Of a stretch of 64,000 nucleotides of DNA, positions 38,165 through 48,610 are shown piece after piece (position 1 is the first letter of the stretch; the number at the start of each line of letters is the position of its first letter). The notes below the pieces were generated by a model. The model worked only from the letters and a program-made list of their open reading frames with translations. It was not told where the DNA came from and searched no databases. The translations under genes were made by a program, and so were the position numbers. Source of the stretch: Callipepla californica brunnescens (taxonomy: Eukaryota; Chordata; Aves; Galliformes; Odontophoridae); contig JALIRH010000010.1 in NCBI GenBank assembly GCA_023055505.1, positions 1,737,501 to 1,801,500 on the forward strand. The letters run 5' to 3'.

Positions 38165-38649
38165 TGTAATTAATCAAGAATATTTATTTAGTTAACTTCA
38201 ACACAACACTGATATTCTGCCATGTAGTAGATCATACTGCTCAACACGACAATCAACTCTTACCATCATTATTAAAAAAGTGTCATAAAAGAATAACAAG
38301 TACTGAAAGAAGGCTTTGTGAAGATGCAGACATGCAGACTGGCTAAAAAACTTAAAAGGTATTTGCTATTATAAGAATGTGGGTTCAATTTTTCTCTTTA
38401 TATTTGTTTGGGGCTTTTTGGGGAGGGGGGAAGAGGGGGCTTTTTTTTTTTTTTTTTTGGTCATGTTTATGTTTTCAAGTTGCTAAAATGAGTCATCTTT
38501 ATTTTTTTTATTATTCTAACAATTTCTTGTTTTATGGAGAGGTTTTACAGAAGGGCTTTATTTTACTAAGGCCTTGGTGGTAGTTGTACTGCCCAGCCTA
38601 TAGCAGCCAAGATAAAGGGAACGGTTTCTCTACTACAGAAATCATTGCA

Positions 38650-38671
38650 GGAAAGAAAAAAAAAAAAAAAA
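38650..38671. repeat. Poly(A) run
   Basis: An A-run lies just left of the antisense ancient CR1 relic. For an antisense LINE the 3' end is on this side, but an A-run on the + strand is not its expected tail. Confidence 0.75.
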
Positions 38672-38689
38672 GAAGAAAAAGGAGAGGGG

Positions 38690-41165
38690 TAGAAAAAGAC
38701 CTTAAAAGGTCATCCAGTGCATCCCTGTTCTGAGGCAGGAAATGGGTAACTAGGTCATTCCTGACAGATGTTTGTATAGGCTACTGTTAAAAACCACAAA
38801 TGAAGGGGATTCCACAGCCTCCATAAACCTATTCCATCTAATCTAGACTTCTGTTTGAAAGGGGGGATTGTTGGCTTTTTTGCTTTTTGTTGTTTTGTTT
38901 TCATTTAGTCTATTCTTCTCTGCTGCAAATTAAGCAATTATTTGTTATATTTTAGGTAGGAACAAAGAACTGTTGTTCATGACTTTCTGTATGATGCCTT
39001 TTAAAATATGCATTTTCCCTCCAGTCCTCTTTTCCTGAACCAACCAAGCTTCATCCCTTCAACCTTTCCTTGGAAGTCCTACTTTCAAAATAACTTATCA
39101 TTCTTGTTGATTTCATTTCAACTCCATCCAAATTGTTTAAATTGTTCTCAGAGTTCACTGCCCAAAATTGCACAGAATGCTCCAGCTGAGGCCTCAGCAG
39201 CACTGAAGATTGCAGAATAATTAGGTCCTGCATCTCACAGCCTGTGCACTTCCTAATACATCCTGGAATTAGAAATGCTTTTCTGCAGCATCATCGTGTT
39301 ATTGACTCATATTTATCTGGAAATCCACTCTAACCTTCCTATCATTTTCTGCAATCCTGTTGCCCTGTTAGAGAGTCATCATATTATATTGATATATTCT
39401 GTTTTATTTTTGTCATCAGTAGTACTTAGTCTCTCTCTCTCTCTAATTTGAGCTTGTTTCAGTCAGATTGTTGCCCAAGGTACCTAGGTATTTTGAATTC
39501 TGTTCTGTTTTTCAGTGTGTTTGCAACCCTGTTCCATATTTTCTGCCAATCTTACAAGTTTACTCTCTGTTCCATTATCCAAGCTGTGAAATGAAAAAAT
39601 GAACAGAATAGGTCCGGTGAGGAAACCCTGAAGGATGTTACTGCAGGAAACTGTTGATAAATACTGTTAGGAAAAAATATTTAACTCACTGTGTGTCAAC
39701 TGTTAATTTCATCTATACCATTGTGGTAGGTAAAAATTAAAGAGGATCAAACTAAAAGTTTTTTTGCTAAAGTGCAGGTAACACATCTGATGATTTCTTC
39801 TTATTAAACAAGGTTGTCGCCCTGCCTAAGAAGCAAATTGAAGTAGTTGATGCAATAATGATCTTAGGATTACATTTTAATCTCTTATTGCCTATTATTT
39901 TCTCTTATGTGTTAACCTCATGCCTGTACGCTAACTGCCTAATAACTTATGATAGTATCCTTCAGTGATGGATAAAGTATTAATGAAAGTCAGGTCAACT
40001 GAACTCAAATTCCTAAGAGAGGCACTATTTTCATCATTTCCAGTCTTCTAGAACCTCCCTTGCATTCCATCAGTTCTCAAAAGAAAAAGAAAAGAATCAA
40101 CAAGCAGAGGCTATTTTGGCTTTTTAAGTGTTCTAGCATATTTTAGCACATTTTTCTGTGGAAACGTTGATATTATCACTTGTCAGCCCATACCATAACT
40201 TCTGAACTCATTACTCTCTTTCCAACCAAATTAGACTGAATAGTGGTGTTCTCAGTGGTACTATACTTCTACAGGTTTTATGAACATAACCAGGTAAATA
40301 GAGACCTCCACATCAACAAAGAATTCTGTGTAAATGAAACCATGATATCAGCCACTGGAAAACTCACATAAGAACATTGTTATGAATTCCGAACATATGA
40401 GTCTGAACTTTTACTCTGGGCTGATCCAAACGTGAGACACAAGACTACGGGGATTATCCACAGCTTTCTTTACACTTTAAATTGGAAGAATGGGAAATGA
40501 ATGTCTTAATATCACTTTACTCATTCCCCCTTTTTTTTCTGGCCTGTGCTTCTCGACCTTTATGAAAACTGATTGCTTTGTGTATCTGAAGCTAAGATTA
40601 TTTTTTGTAGACATATGAAGCACATTAGGCAAAAAAAGGGCATTGAATAGTTTAGTATTTTTCTGTGACACTGTTTTTCTTGTTAGATATTAAAACTGAA
40701 CCTTCTTTTGTTTCCTTTATTTCTTCTGTGTCTACCCTGTGATTGGCTTTCAGTTTGTTTCTTCGTTTAACACTTACTGCCTCGGCCTTCCTGATTTGAT
40801 TCTCATGTGACTTTTAGTCATTTGTTCTTATCTCTGCATATCAGTGACAACTTCCTGAGTTGTTTTTGTTGGTTTTTTTTTGTTCATCATAATTCTTGAT
40901 GAAGCTTTGCTTCTCTCTTTTAGTACTTTCTTTGCATCAGGATAGTCTGCTGTTGTGTCTTTCTAATTTGCCTTTCTCAGAAACAATCAGCTCTCCTCTA
41001 TGTTCTTATTTCCTTCCTGAATTTCTTTCAAAAGATTTACTCAACCACTCATTCTGTAAGCCAGTGAGACTGCTTTTGGAATCTCATTCTCTGTCTGTCA
41101 TTCCACGCTTTCTTTGCCATCATTAATTTTATTCTTCTGAGGTCAATATTATACAGTCTTCCACC
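38690..41165 (-). mobile_element. Ancient CR1/L3-like LINE relic, antisense, about 2.5 kb
   Basis: The + strand shows, in order, segments that correspond to the reverse complement of an old amniote CR1/L3-type LINE. These are 'aaggtcatccagtgcatccc' and 'ggggattccacagcctccat' (3' UTR), 'cccaaaattgcacagaatgc' then 'tccagctgaggcctcagcag' (ORF2 C-terminal region), 'gactcatatttatctgg', 'gaacagaataggtccggtg', 'atttccagtcttctagaacc', and further 5' 'ctcggccttcctgattt' near 40782. The stretch about 40200-40640 is less clear and may hold another insertion or be too decayed. No frame survives. Confidence 0.65.
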
Positions 41166-44100
41166 TTTGTCTAACCAGTTAATAGTTCCTAATTAAGTAA
41201 CACATAAGGCAGCCTTTTCCTTCTCATCTCCTGAATTCTTGCAGACCACAAGTTGTTCTCAGTACCTTTCAGGAATCTGCTAGCTGGCTTATCTCCTGTA
41301 CTGTTATTTTCCTGAACATTTTGCATGTGCTGAGGGGTGGTGAGGAAGAAGAAAAGGCCCTGATCTCCAATGGGGACAGTATCTTTTTGTTTGGTTTTTT
41401 TTAGGGAGGATGTGCATGAAATACGACTTTTCTGGACAGAACCAGGGAGAGGACACTGGACTAGGTGGGTGTCAGATCTGATCAAGCAAAGCAGCACCTG
41501 TATTCCCAGCATAGCAGCATTGCAGAGTAAAGCAGCAGTTCAGAAGAGCTAAAGCTGAAAGGGAGAAAAGGCAAGAAATCTGTAAATTACAGTATGTCAT
41601 TTGAATATCTAATATTTCATTATCAGGTTTATTGTTGATGCTATACGGCCAAAATTTAAAGGCCTTATTCACAATTACAGAAAAAAACTGACTGGCCTCA
41701 AATTGGTATGACTTTTGTCTGAAAAAAGCATCAAGACGTGACCCTTCGCTATTAGAAACCATATACAGACATGGCTTTCTGCAAACATTGCCCATCTCTA
41801 ATGGCTTAAAATCAAAGGCAACAAAATAAGCTCCAGGCAAGGCAAGTACTTCATGAAAGAAGATATAAGGTGTAAACAGTGAGACGCAAGTTTGAAAGAT
41901 GTGTGGAAATGTACAAGCTTGAAGAAAAAATGGAGAGGAAGCCTGACACATAAGAGGAGACTGTTTACCAGATAACAGTATTATAAAAGGAGTAGTCTGA
42001 GTGTAGGAAAAAATTGCAGGGAGCAGCAGACAAGTAGATTGCAAGGGATACAGGAAGAAGAGCAGTAGAAGAGAATGAAAATAGACAGGTGGGAGAGAAG
42101 AAAATGAATGCAGCATCCATCAGGGTTGTTATTTTTTTTTAATTTATTTTTATATTTTTATTTCTTAACTGGGGAACATTTAAATCCTGATTATTTTTGA
42201 TAAAAATGACCAACAGTAAAGGACTGTAGAAGTGTCCTTCATTCTGACTGGCTAATAATCCTAATACTTAGAAGAGGAAGTCTGGCGTTGAGAGGAACAT
42301 TTCTATCATAAGAACACAGTTTAATTTTTGGTCGTGGTTTGAAGGGAAGCTGTTTGCATACTTCTTAGAGATTTGAGTACAAGTAATCACAGCAGAGGTG
42401 GATCACCAGGTCTGACTGCTGGTGATGATAGCAAAGGTATATGATAAACGCAAGTTATGACAATTTCATGGATGATAAAAATAGATCTGTGCTTACATGG
42501 TGTTTTGTGTTCTTAAGTGTAGGCTTTATGTGATAACCATTTTTTCATTCTGGCTTCTCTTCATCTTGATATGCTGGTATATTTAGGGAGGATATTTTTG
42601 CTTGTATATTATTTATGTATGTTTTTGTTACCTTGCAACTCACAGTTGCTAGCAAGTGCTGTATTAAAAAAATTATAAAGCATGTAGTGTGGTATCTGGC
42701 TCAGGGAGACAGCTCTAATTCAGTGAGCCTCAAAATTGATTTAATCAAGATCTGAGTAATGTTTTCCTATAAAAATATCATTGTTTTAAATCAATTTGAG
42801 AAAAGTTTAACTACACTTGGAAATTAATGTTAGTATGATTACAACAATCCTTTTTTGTTCGTAAGTAGAAATGGTACATGAGAATCAGGTACAAAAGCTG
42901 TTAAATCTGCAGGCGTGTTGTACCATAGTAATGCACTTGCTGTCACAGTCACTTGGCATTTTACCTTGTACTCATGCCAAAGCTGCATTTTGAGTCTCCT
43001 GAGCTACAGGACGCAGTCTGGAAGATTCTAGTCGGCACTGCAGCTCTGGTGGTGGGAGAGCATCGGTGTGGCACAGGGAGGGTCTGTACTGCACGCAGCT
43101 CTGGTAGCTGTGGGAAGGACAGTGTGTGAGCTGTGAACCTCTGCCATTCACTATGACAGACAATAGTAGTTTGGGTTATATTTTTCCAGAATACTGCATT
43201 CCATCTAACCTAGGAGTGACATAAATACATCATTTTAATGATGAAGAAATTTAGGCATTTTCTATTTGAGACAGTGTTACCAGCGTATCCATTTCAGTTA
43301 GGAGAATATTCTACCATGATAATCAGATCAGACTGGTGACTGATGTTGGTTATAGGGTGTGTGCATCCTTCTGTGTATGGGATAGGTGAGTGCATGTACA
43401 TTTGTGTACACATAGACAGATGTATCAAATTGGTATACGCTGGCAAACATACTGCTGAATCAGCATAGTGCACTGCAACAACTTACATTTCTCCAAGGAA
43501 ATATGTCTACAGCTATAAAACACCTTCCCAATTGCATAAAGTGCTATAGTCTGAAAAACTGTACAAAGGTGACAGAAAAGTAGAGAGAAACAAATGAGGA
43601 CACCTGCTAACATATATGATACATCTGTGATCCAGAAGTGCCAGGATGACAGGGAACTAACAAAGAGTTTGTGCTTTTCTTAACAAACAGAACCTTGCCT
43701 TCACTGGCATTGCAAGTAATTGGTGGCCTAAATGAAAGGACTTGAATGGTGATTAGCAAGGAGAATTGCTTGTTTGAGAAAGTCAGAAGGAAGGCTGGGC
43801 TGCTCTGCTTTCTGTCCAGGAACTGGATCAAAATCCAAGAAGATAGAAGAAGGCCATATACTGAATATTTCTGGTTAGAGATGAATATGAGAGGGTAAAA
43901 AGATCCAATGCCATTGTTGAGCATGTTTCAGAACTCCTAAAAGAAGCAAGTGAAGGAAGTAAATACTAGAAGCACCCAAAATAAGGTCTCTAATGATCTC
44001 TGATCCCTGACACTTCCTTCATCTCAGGCACATCGAGATCAATATAAGTTCAGAAATATCAAGTTCAGTACTTCTCCAGGGATGTTATCCATACTCATAA

Positions 44101-46639
44101 TTATGAAAACTCTTGTCTTTCAGACCTGGAGAAAGCACAAGCCTGCTAAATCAGGTTCCCCTTCTACCCCAACTTCTGATTGTCCCATGAATTTAAGGCC
44201 TCCCTTCTAATTACTAATTTAAGTATGGTCTTATTTACAACTTATAAGTAAATATACATTATTCACATAATTGGTCATGTGACTTGGTCAGTCACCACTC
44301 CCAGATATCCTAGTATCTGTTACTTGCATGAAACTTCAGCCAGTTGATTGAAAATTGATAGCACATTGCTGGTAGAAAGTGAGATAGGAGACCCTGTTAC
44401 TAAGAATATGTATTATTTCATTATAAGTGTATATTTCTCATGAGAACACCAAAATACATTTGGTGCCTGTGAATGGCGAAGGTGAAGGTCATGGAATAAG
44501 GAAATACTAAAACCTCTGGAATTGTAGCACCACTGTAGCATGTTCTTCCCCAAGAACATCTGGTGTGAGCTTTGGATTTTGTATGTAATGTCTGAAATCG
44601 TCTCTTTGTTCTGTAATGGATATTTGTAAAAGTTCAGAAAGTAGCATTAGACCTGAGCACACGGTTACCTTCGTAGACACAATGCAATGCGAATAGAAGG
44701 TCGCTCCTGCTGCAGTCTTTTCTCAGTTTTTCTATGCAGCTCATCAGACCTTTTCTTTAGTCATTTCCTTATCTCTCAGTTAACTTTTCTTACCGTTCTA
44801 AAGATTCTGGGGTAGATTGTGAGTTTATTTGTGCAAGAAACTTTCATTACGGTAATTGCATTGGCAAAGCTGAACGCTCTCACAATTCTGTTGTTTCAGA
44901 TTTGTGTTGCTCAGCTTTTTTTATCTTTGGAATAATGACATTTCAAAATGTTTTTCTGCTCTTCAAGTGTCCTTGATTTGAGGGTTGCTGCTGTGATAAA
45001 CCTTTGCTAGCTAACATTTGACTTACTTTCATGGGAGAAATAGCACATAAGCATTTCACTCCCTTCTGTTCTGATCTGAATTTCAAGGTCCTTTCTTAGC
45101 ATGTAATGAATCCAACGAGCTCTCTCAGGCCTAGGTGAGAATCAAGCCTTCCCTTGTATGCAGCTATGCAGCACCATCTCTGTTTCTGTCCAGTGCAATC
45201 CCCATGAGTGGGGGTTTCCCCATTTCTCCTGCTTCTAGTCATGCCTGATGTCAATAGGTGCTGTTTACCCAGCAAACAGTGATAGCAGACTATTCCACTC
45301 TCGAAAACTTGAAGGCAAAGAAAAAAAATCGAATTTAAAATATTCTTATTAACGAAATATAAAATAATGAGTAATGACTATTTAGTACTCTTTGGGCTAG
45401 GTTTAGTTTATAACATCTGGAGCGTGTGGCACTGAGCCCGCTGCTCACTGCAGTGAGGGGTCATCCATTTGCCCACGGGGTGACATCTGATTGCAGTGAT
45501 TGCCGGTGACTGAAGAGTGTTGTGCACACTTATGCTACACAATGAAACTTCTAGAATGTGTTTGGAGAATTCTAAAAGGTTCCCACCTCAGCCATTCTGT
45601 GCTTCTGGGATTTAAATGGCAGCACCAAAACAATGCGGCTTTACAAACAGAGGGACATCTTAAAGTCAGTGTTAGCTCTGACAGACTAAGAAAGGTTTTC
45701 GATGAAAACCTAAGTAATGAATGGTATCTCTTTTGCCATCCACTATTCCCTGCATCATGAGAAGCGGTGCCCTATTGAACAGGGAATCTCACACCAGCAC
45801 TGCAATGTCTGGTGGGCAGGAAGGTTGTGTTTCTGGAGGTTCTGAAGGTAGCTCTGGTTTGTCTGCAAGTGGATACACATGGGCATGAACAACAGCACCT
45901 AATTTCTGAACGTACTGCTTCTCCCTGGGGTGGCAGCAATCCACCATCAGTCCACCAGCCGCTGCCCCTTGGGCAGCAAGGCACGTTATTTCCGCTCTGG
46001 TGTGGACTCCGGGCATGGTTTGGTTTTAACCCTGCAGGAATTTAGGAGCTGTAGCAGCTCCTAAATGTCAATACTGCACTGCCGCACTTCACGTCGAAGT
46101 ACTACCCAATTCCTGTGATAATTTGGTTAGTAAAGCTCGAGTAGTCTTTTCTGTGGTAAGTCCTTACAGGCAAGGCGGTCCTGGTTAGAGAGCATTTCTC
46201 CATGCCAAGCACATGTACAGTTGTCCTGGGCCAGATTTACTTAGCAAGCAAACCAACCCATTTTTTACTTCAGGTTAATGCTGAACTGCTAAGACACTTG
46301 CGGTGATGCCGTATTCTTGTGGGCGGTGAGGATCTCAGATAATCTGACAGATGTCACTCGGAGAGCAAGAGGAGGAATCGGAGATGGCTGCCTCGTGCAC
46401 TGACTGACACCGGCCTCAGCCAGAGGTGAGGGCGGTGAGCGCAGGGCCGGGGGTCCGCTCAGCAGCCACTACGGGAGTGCCGTGCCCAGCACGTGGGGAT
46501 CCTTATTCCCTCCCGCAACCGCAATCAATTCTAAGCCACGGCTCTTCAAAGTAAATGAGGCCATTAAGTTGCTCTCGCAACTGGAAAGGCTTTGTTCCAG
46601 ACCTGACTTTTGCCCGTCTTTCACGTTCTCAGCCGAGAC
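41166..46639. other. Intergenic sequence upstream of the TLK1 CpG island
   Basis: No supported gene. It contains a 214-codon minus-strand open frame at 41472-42116 in a purine-rich (+) tract, with no recognisable domain and in-frame composition typical of a pyrimidine-rich strand. A perfect 12-bp-arm hairpin lies at 46040-46066. GC content rises from about 45.4 kb toward the island. Confidence 0.6.
46040..46066. repeat. Perfect inverted repeat, 12-bp arms and 3-base loop
   Basis: Left arm ATTTAGGAGCTG (46040-46051), loop TAG, right arm CAGCTCCTAAAT (46055-46066). It lies about 0.6 kb upstream of the CpG island. No T-run follows, so it is not a terminator-like element. Confidence 0.9.
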
Positions 46640-46985
46640 CGCGTCGGCCGTAGGGAAGGAAGAAGAGCAGCCGAGCCCTGGACGCGGCCACGCCGCGCTC
46701 CGGGCCCCGGGCCGCGCGGTGCGGGGCGCGCAGGCGGAGGAGGCGCCTGGCACATGGCACGCGGCTCGGCCCTGCCGCGCCTCGCCGCTCCCCGCGGCCC
46801 CCGCGCCCGCCCCCGGCATCGTGAGCGGCGCGGGGCCCGCGGTGCACGAAGGGCTCGGCCGCGACTCCGCCGGCGAGAGCGGGGCCGCCGCGTGGGGAGG
46901 GGGGCGGCCGGGTAGGGGCAGGTGCGAGCGGGGGGGGGCGCCGCTCCCGCCCGCCACCCCAGGGCGGCTCCGATTAGGCGCTGCT

Positions 46986-47010
46986 CGGCTCGGCTCGGCT
47001 CGGCTCGGCT
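46986..47010. repeat. (CGGCT)5 pentanucleotide repeat
   Basis: Five exact CGGCT units lie in the TLK1 promoter or leader. Confidence 0.95.
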
Positions 47011-47059
47011 GGGCGCCGGCGGAGCGCGGCGCTCGCTCGGCTCGCGATCGTGTTTGCGC

Positions 47060-47095
47060 ATGACCCCTCCCCGCCTGCGCCCTCCCCTCCCCTCC

Positions 47096-47126
<31 letters not shown>

Positions 47127-47314
47127 GGAAGGTTAGCCTCAGCCTCAGACACGGGCGGCTGCTCGGCGGCGGCGGCCGCGGCGACGCAGTGCAGAGGTGC
47201 GGGCGGGTCGCGCCGGCCCCGCGCCCCGTCCCTCCCGCGCCCCGCCTGCCTCCGGAGCCCTCCGCCCGCCGGCGGCCTCCCCGCGCCGGTGTCGGGCCGG
47301 CCCCCCGGCCATGA
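47060..47314 (+). CDS. Possible upstream ORF 1 in the TLK1 leader (84 codons)
   Basis: It is an ATG-started frame MTPPRLRPPLPSP followed by nine alanines coded by the GGC repeat, then an Arg/Pro-rich tail ending GPAPRP and TGA at 47312-47314. The stop overlaps the ATG of the next upstream ORF as ATGA. It is present in the mRNA only if transcription starts before 47060 and no leader intron removes it. The peptide has no recognised function. Long frames are expected by chance in such GC-rich sequence. Confidence 0.3.
47098..47124. repeat. (GGC)9 trinucleotide repeat in the TLK1 leader
   Basis: Nine uninterrupted GGC units. In the frame of the ATG at 47060 it codes polyalanine (GCG). Confidence 0.95.
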
Positions 47315-47394
47315 GCGCGGCGCTGGGTGTCCCCCCGCCGCGCCGCCTCCCCCGCCGCCCCCGGCGGCTGCCAGGCTCCAGGAAAGTAGCTTGA
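47311..47394 (+). CDS. Possible upstream ORF 2 in the TLK1 leader (27 codons)
   Basis: The ATG at 47311 has G at -3 and A at +4, a fair initiation context. It codes a 27-residue Arg/Pro-rich peptide (MSAALGVPPPRRLPRRPRRL then PGSRKVA) and stops at TGA 47392-47394, whose final A is the first base of the TLK1 ATG (TGATG). This geometry is known to permit termination-reinitiation in some mRNAs. Use in this gene is inference. Confidence 0.45.
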   Translation: MSAALGVPPPRRLPRRPRRLPGSRKVA

Positions 47395-47535
47395 TGAGTG
47401 TCCAAAGTAGCAGTGGAAGTTTGGAGGGGCCGCCATCTTGGTCCCGGCTCTCCACGTCCCCACCGAGCCTGCAGGGCTGCTCCGCGGCGGCCTCCCAGCT
47501 GCACGGCGCGCCGCCCGGCAAGCCGCCCAAGGAAG
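47394..47535 (+). CDS. TLK1: TLK1 coding exon 1 (tousled-like kinase 1, N-terminus; gene continues beyond window)
   Basis: The exon codes 47 residues beginning MSVQSSSGSLEGPPSWSRLS and TSPPSLQG, and ending PPGKPPKEG across the junction. The start matches the known vertebrate TLK1 N-terminus (MSVQSSSGSLEGPPSW). The donor GTAACC lies at 47536, one base into the codon. TLK1 is a nuclear Ser/Thr kinase that phosphorylates ASF1 histone chaperones and acts in replication-coupled chromatin assembly and checkpoint recovery. Only the disordered N-terminus is here; the coiled coils and kinase domain lie past 64000. The ATG context is weak (T at -3) and it overlaps an upstream ORF stop. The in-frame reading upstream has no ATG before this one as far as GTG at 47289. 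Synteny with METTL8 agrees. Confidence 0.95.
47429..47439 (-). promoter_or_regulatory. YY1 motif inside TLK1 exon 1
   Basis: GCCGCCATCTT is the exact reverse complement of the AAGATGGCGGC core of YY1 sites. It lies 33 bases into the coding sequence (GPPSW codons). YY1 sites are typically found just downstream of transcription starts of CpG-island genes, often overlapping start regions. Confidence 0.6.
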
Positions 47536-47655
47536 GTAACCGGCGCGCCGCGGGGCTGAGCGGGGGGCACGGCCCTCGGGGAGGGGCTCGGCGGCCGCCG
47601 CCGGAGGCCGGTCCCGGGCTGGCGGGGAGCGGCGGCGGAGAGGCGGGTGCCCCTC

Positions 47656-47657
<2 letters not shown>

Positions 47658-47684
<27 letters not shown>
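47658..47684. repeat. (GGC)9 trinucleotide repeat in TLK1 intron 1
   Basis: Nine uninterrupted GGC units lie about 120 bases after the exon 1 donor. Confidence 0.95.
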
Positions 47685-47686
<2 letters not shown>

Positions 47687-48581
47687 GGGGTCAGCGCTGG
47701 GCCCGGCGGCGCCGAGCGAAACCTCCGGCACCCGGCGAGCGGCTCGGCCCCGCCGCTCCTCGGCGCCTCCTCGTGCCCCCCTCCCGCCGGGCCGCGGCGG
47801 TGCGGTCCGCTCCGCTCCGGCCGTCCTTCCGCTCGCGTTTAGCTCTCGGCGGGGCCGCTGCCCGCGTCCTCCCCGGGAGCGGTGCCCTCCTCCGGCGGCG
47901 GAGTAACGGCGGTGCGCGGAGTGCCGGTGGACGCGGCCGTTGTTTCTGGATGGAAGGAGTCGGGCACTTTTGGCATCGTGGAGGTGGGGCGGGGAGGGAC
48001 GGAGCGGAACCGCGGGGCTCGTCCCTATCGGGAGGGCGCCCCGGGAGCGGTCGGCCCCGCGGCGGCGGTGACAGGGCGCCTCGCGGCCACCGCCGCGCTA
48101 TGACTGCAACTTTCTGCTTTCCTCCATCACGCCTCGGATGATAATATTTTCCTCCTCCCTCCTCTGCTCCTCCCCTCTTGTGTTACACCGACAGGCAGAG
48201 CGGGGTGTTGTGGGTGTTTGCGGGGAATAGCTGTATGAAGGTTACGAGCAAACAAGTCCCTTCTCTGTTCCGTTCGGGTTATTGTCTGCTTTTCCTCCTT
48301 GCATTGAGATGCACCGCCACAAGATGTAGCAGTTATACAGCTGGAGAGCGGCTCGCGGCTTTCTGCCGGTAGAACTACTTGTGGCGGGGGAGAACTTTTG
48401 TGCACGCACACCCGCGTGCTGAAACAGTTGTGTAATTTCGCTCCATTTGCCCCGCTTTGATCAGTTCCACCTAGCTTGCCTTCCCATGTCTGCAAAATGT
48501 CGCTGGCCAGGCAGGAAACTTGAGAACTCGGAACAGGAATAACAGCAAGAAGAACAGTCTTTGTTTTCCAAGTCTTCCTGT

Positions 48582-48610
48582 GGCTTTTTGTTGTTGTTGT
48601 TGCTGCTGTT
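48582..48610. repeat. (TTG)n/(CTG)n short repeat
   Basis: About four TTG units run into TTGCTGCTGTTG. It is a minor triplet repeat in TLK1 intron 1. Confidence 0.7.

Larger units (their letters stand above)
46640..48110 (+). promoter_or_regulatory. TLK1: CpG island promoter of TLK1
   Basis: About 1.5 kb is very GC-rich with dense CpG, in sharp contrast to AT-rich flanks. It has GC boxes (for example CCCGCCCCC near 46806, GGGGCGG near 46901 and near 47991), a CGGCT pentanucleotide repeat and two GGC repeats, and no TATA box at a sensible place. It surrounds TLK1 exon 1. Such TATA-less islands drive broadly expressed genes. The transcription start cannot be fixed from sequence. Confidence 0.9.

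Noticed and set aside
46469..47731. 420-codon minus-strand open frame across the TLK1 CpG island (with 280- and 141-codon companions)
   Set aside because: All frames on both strands are open here because the sequence is extremely GC-rich and stops are rare. The translation is Pro/Ala/Arg/Gly low complexity with no domain, and it lies antisense to TLK1 exon 1.
47289..47906. 205-codon open frame in the TLK1 frame that runs through the exon 1 donor
   Set aside because: It starts at a GTG and runs into intron sequence. The conserved TLK1 N-terminus starts at ATG 47394 and the consensus donor at 47536 ends the exon.
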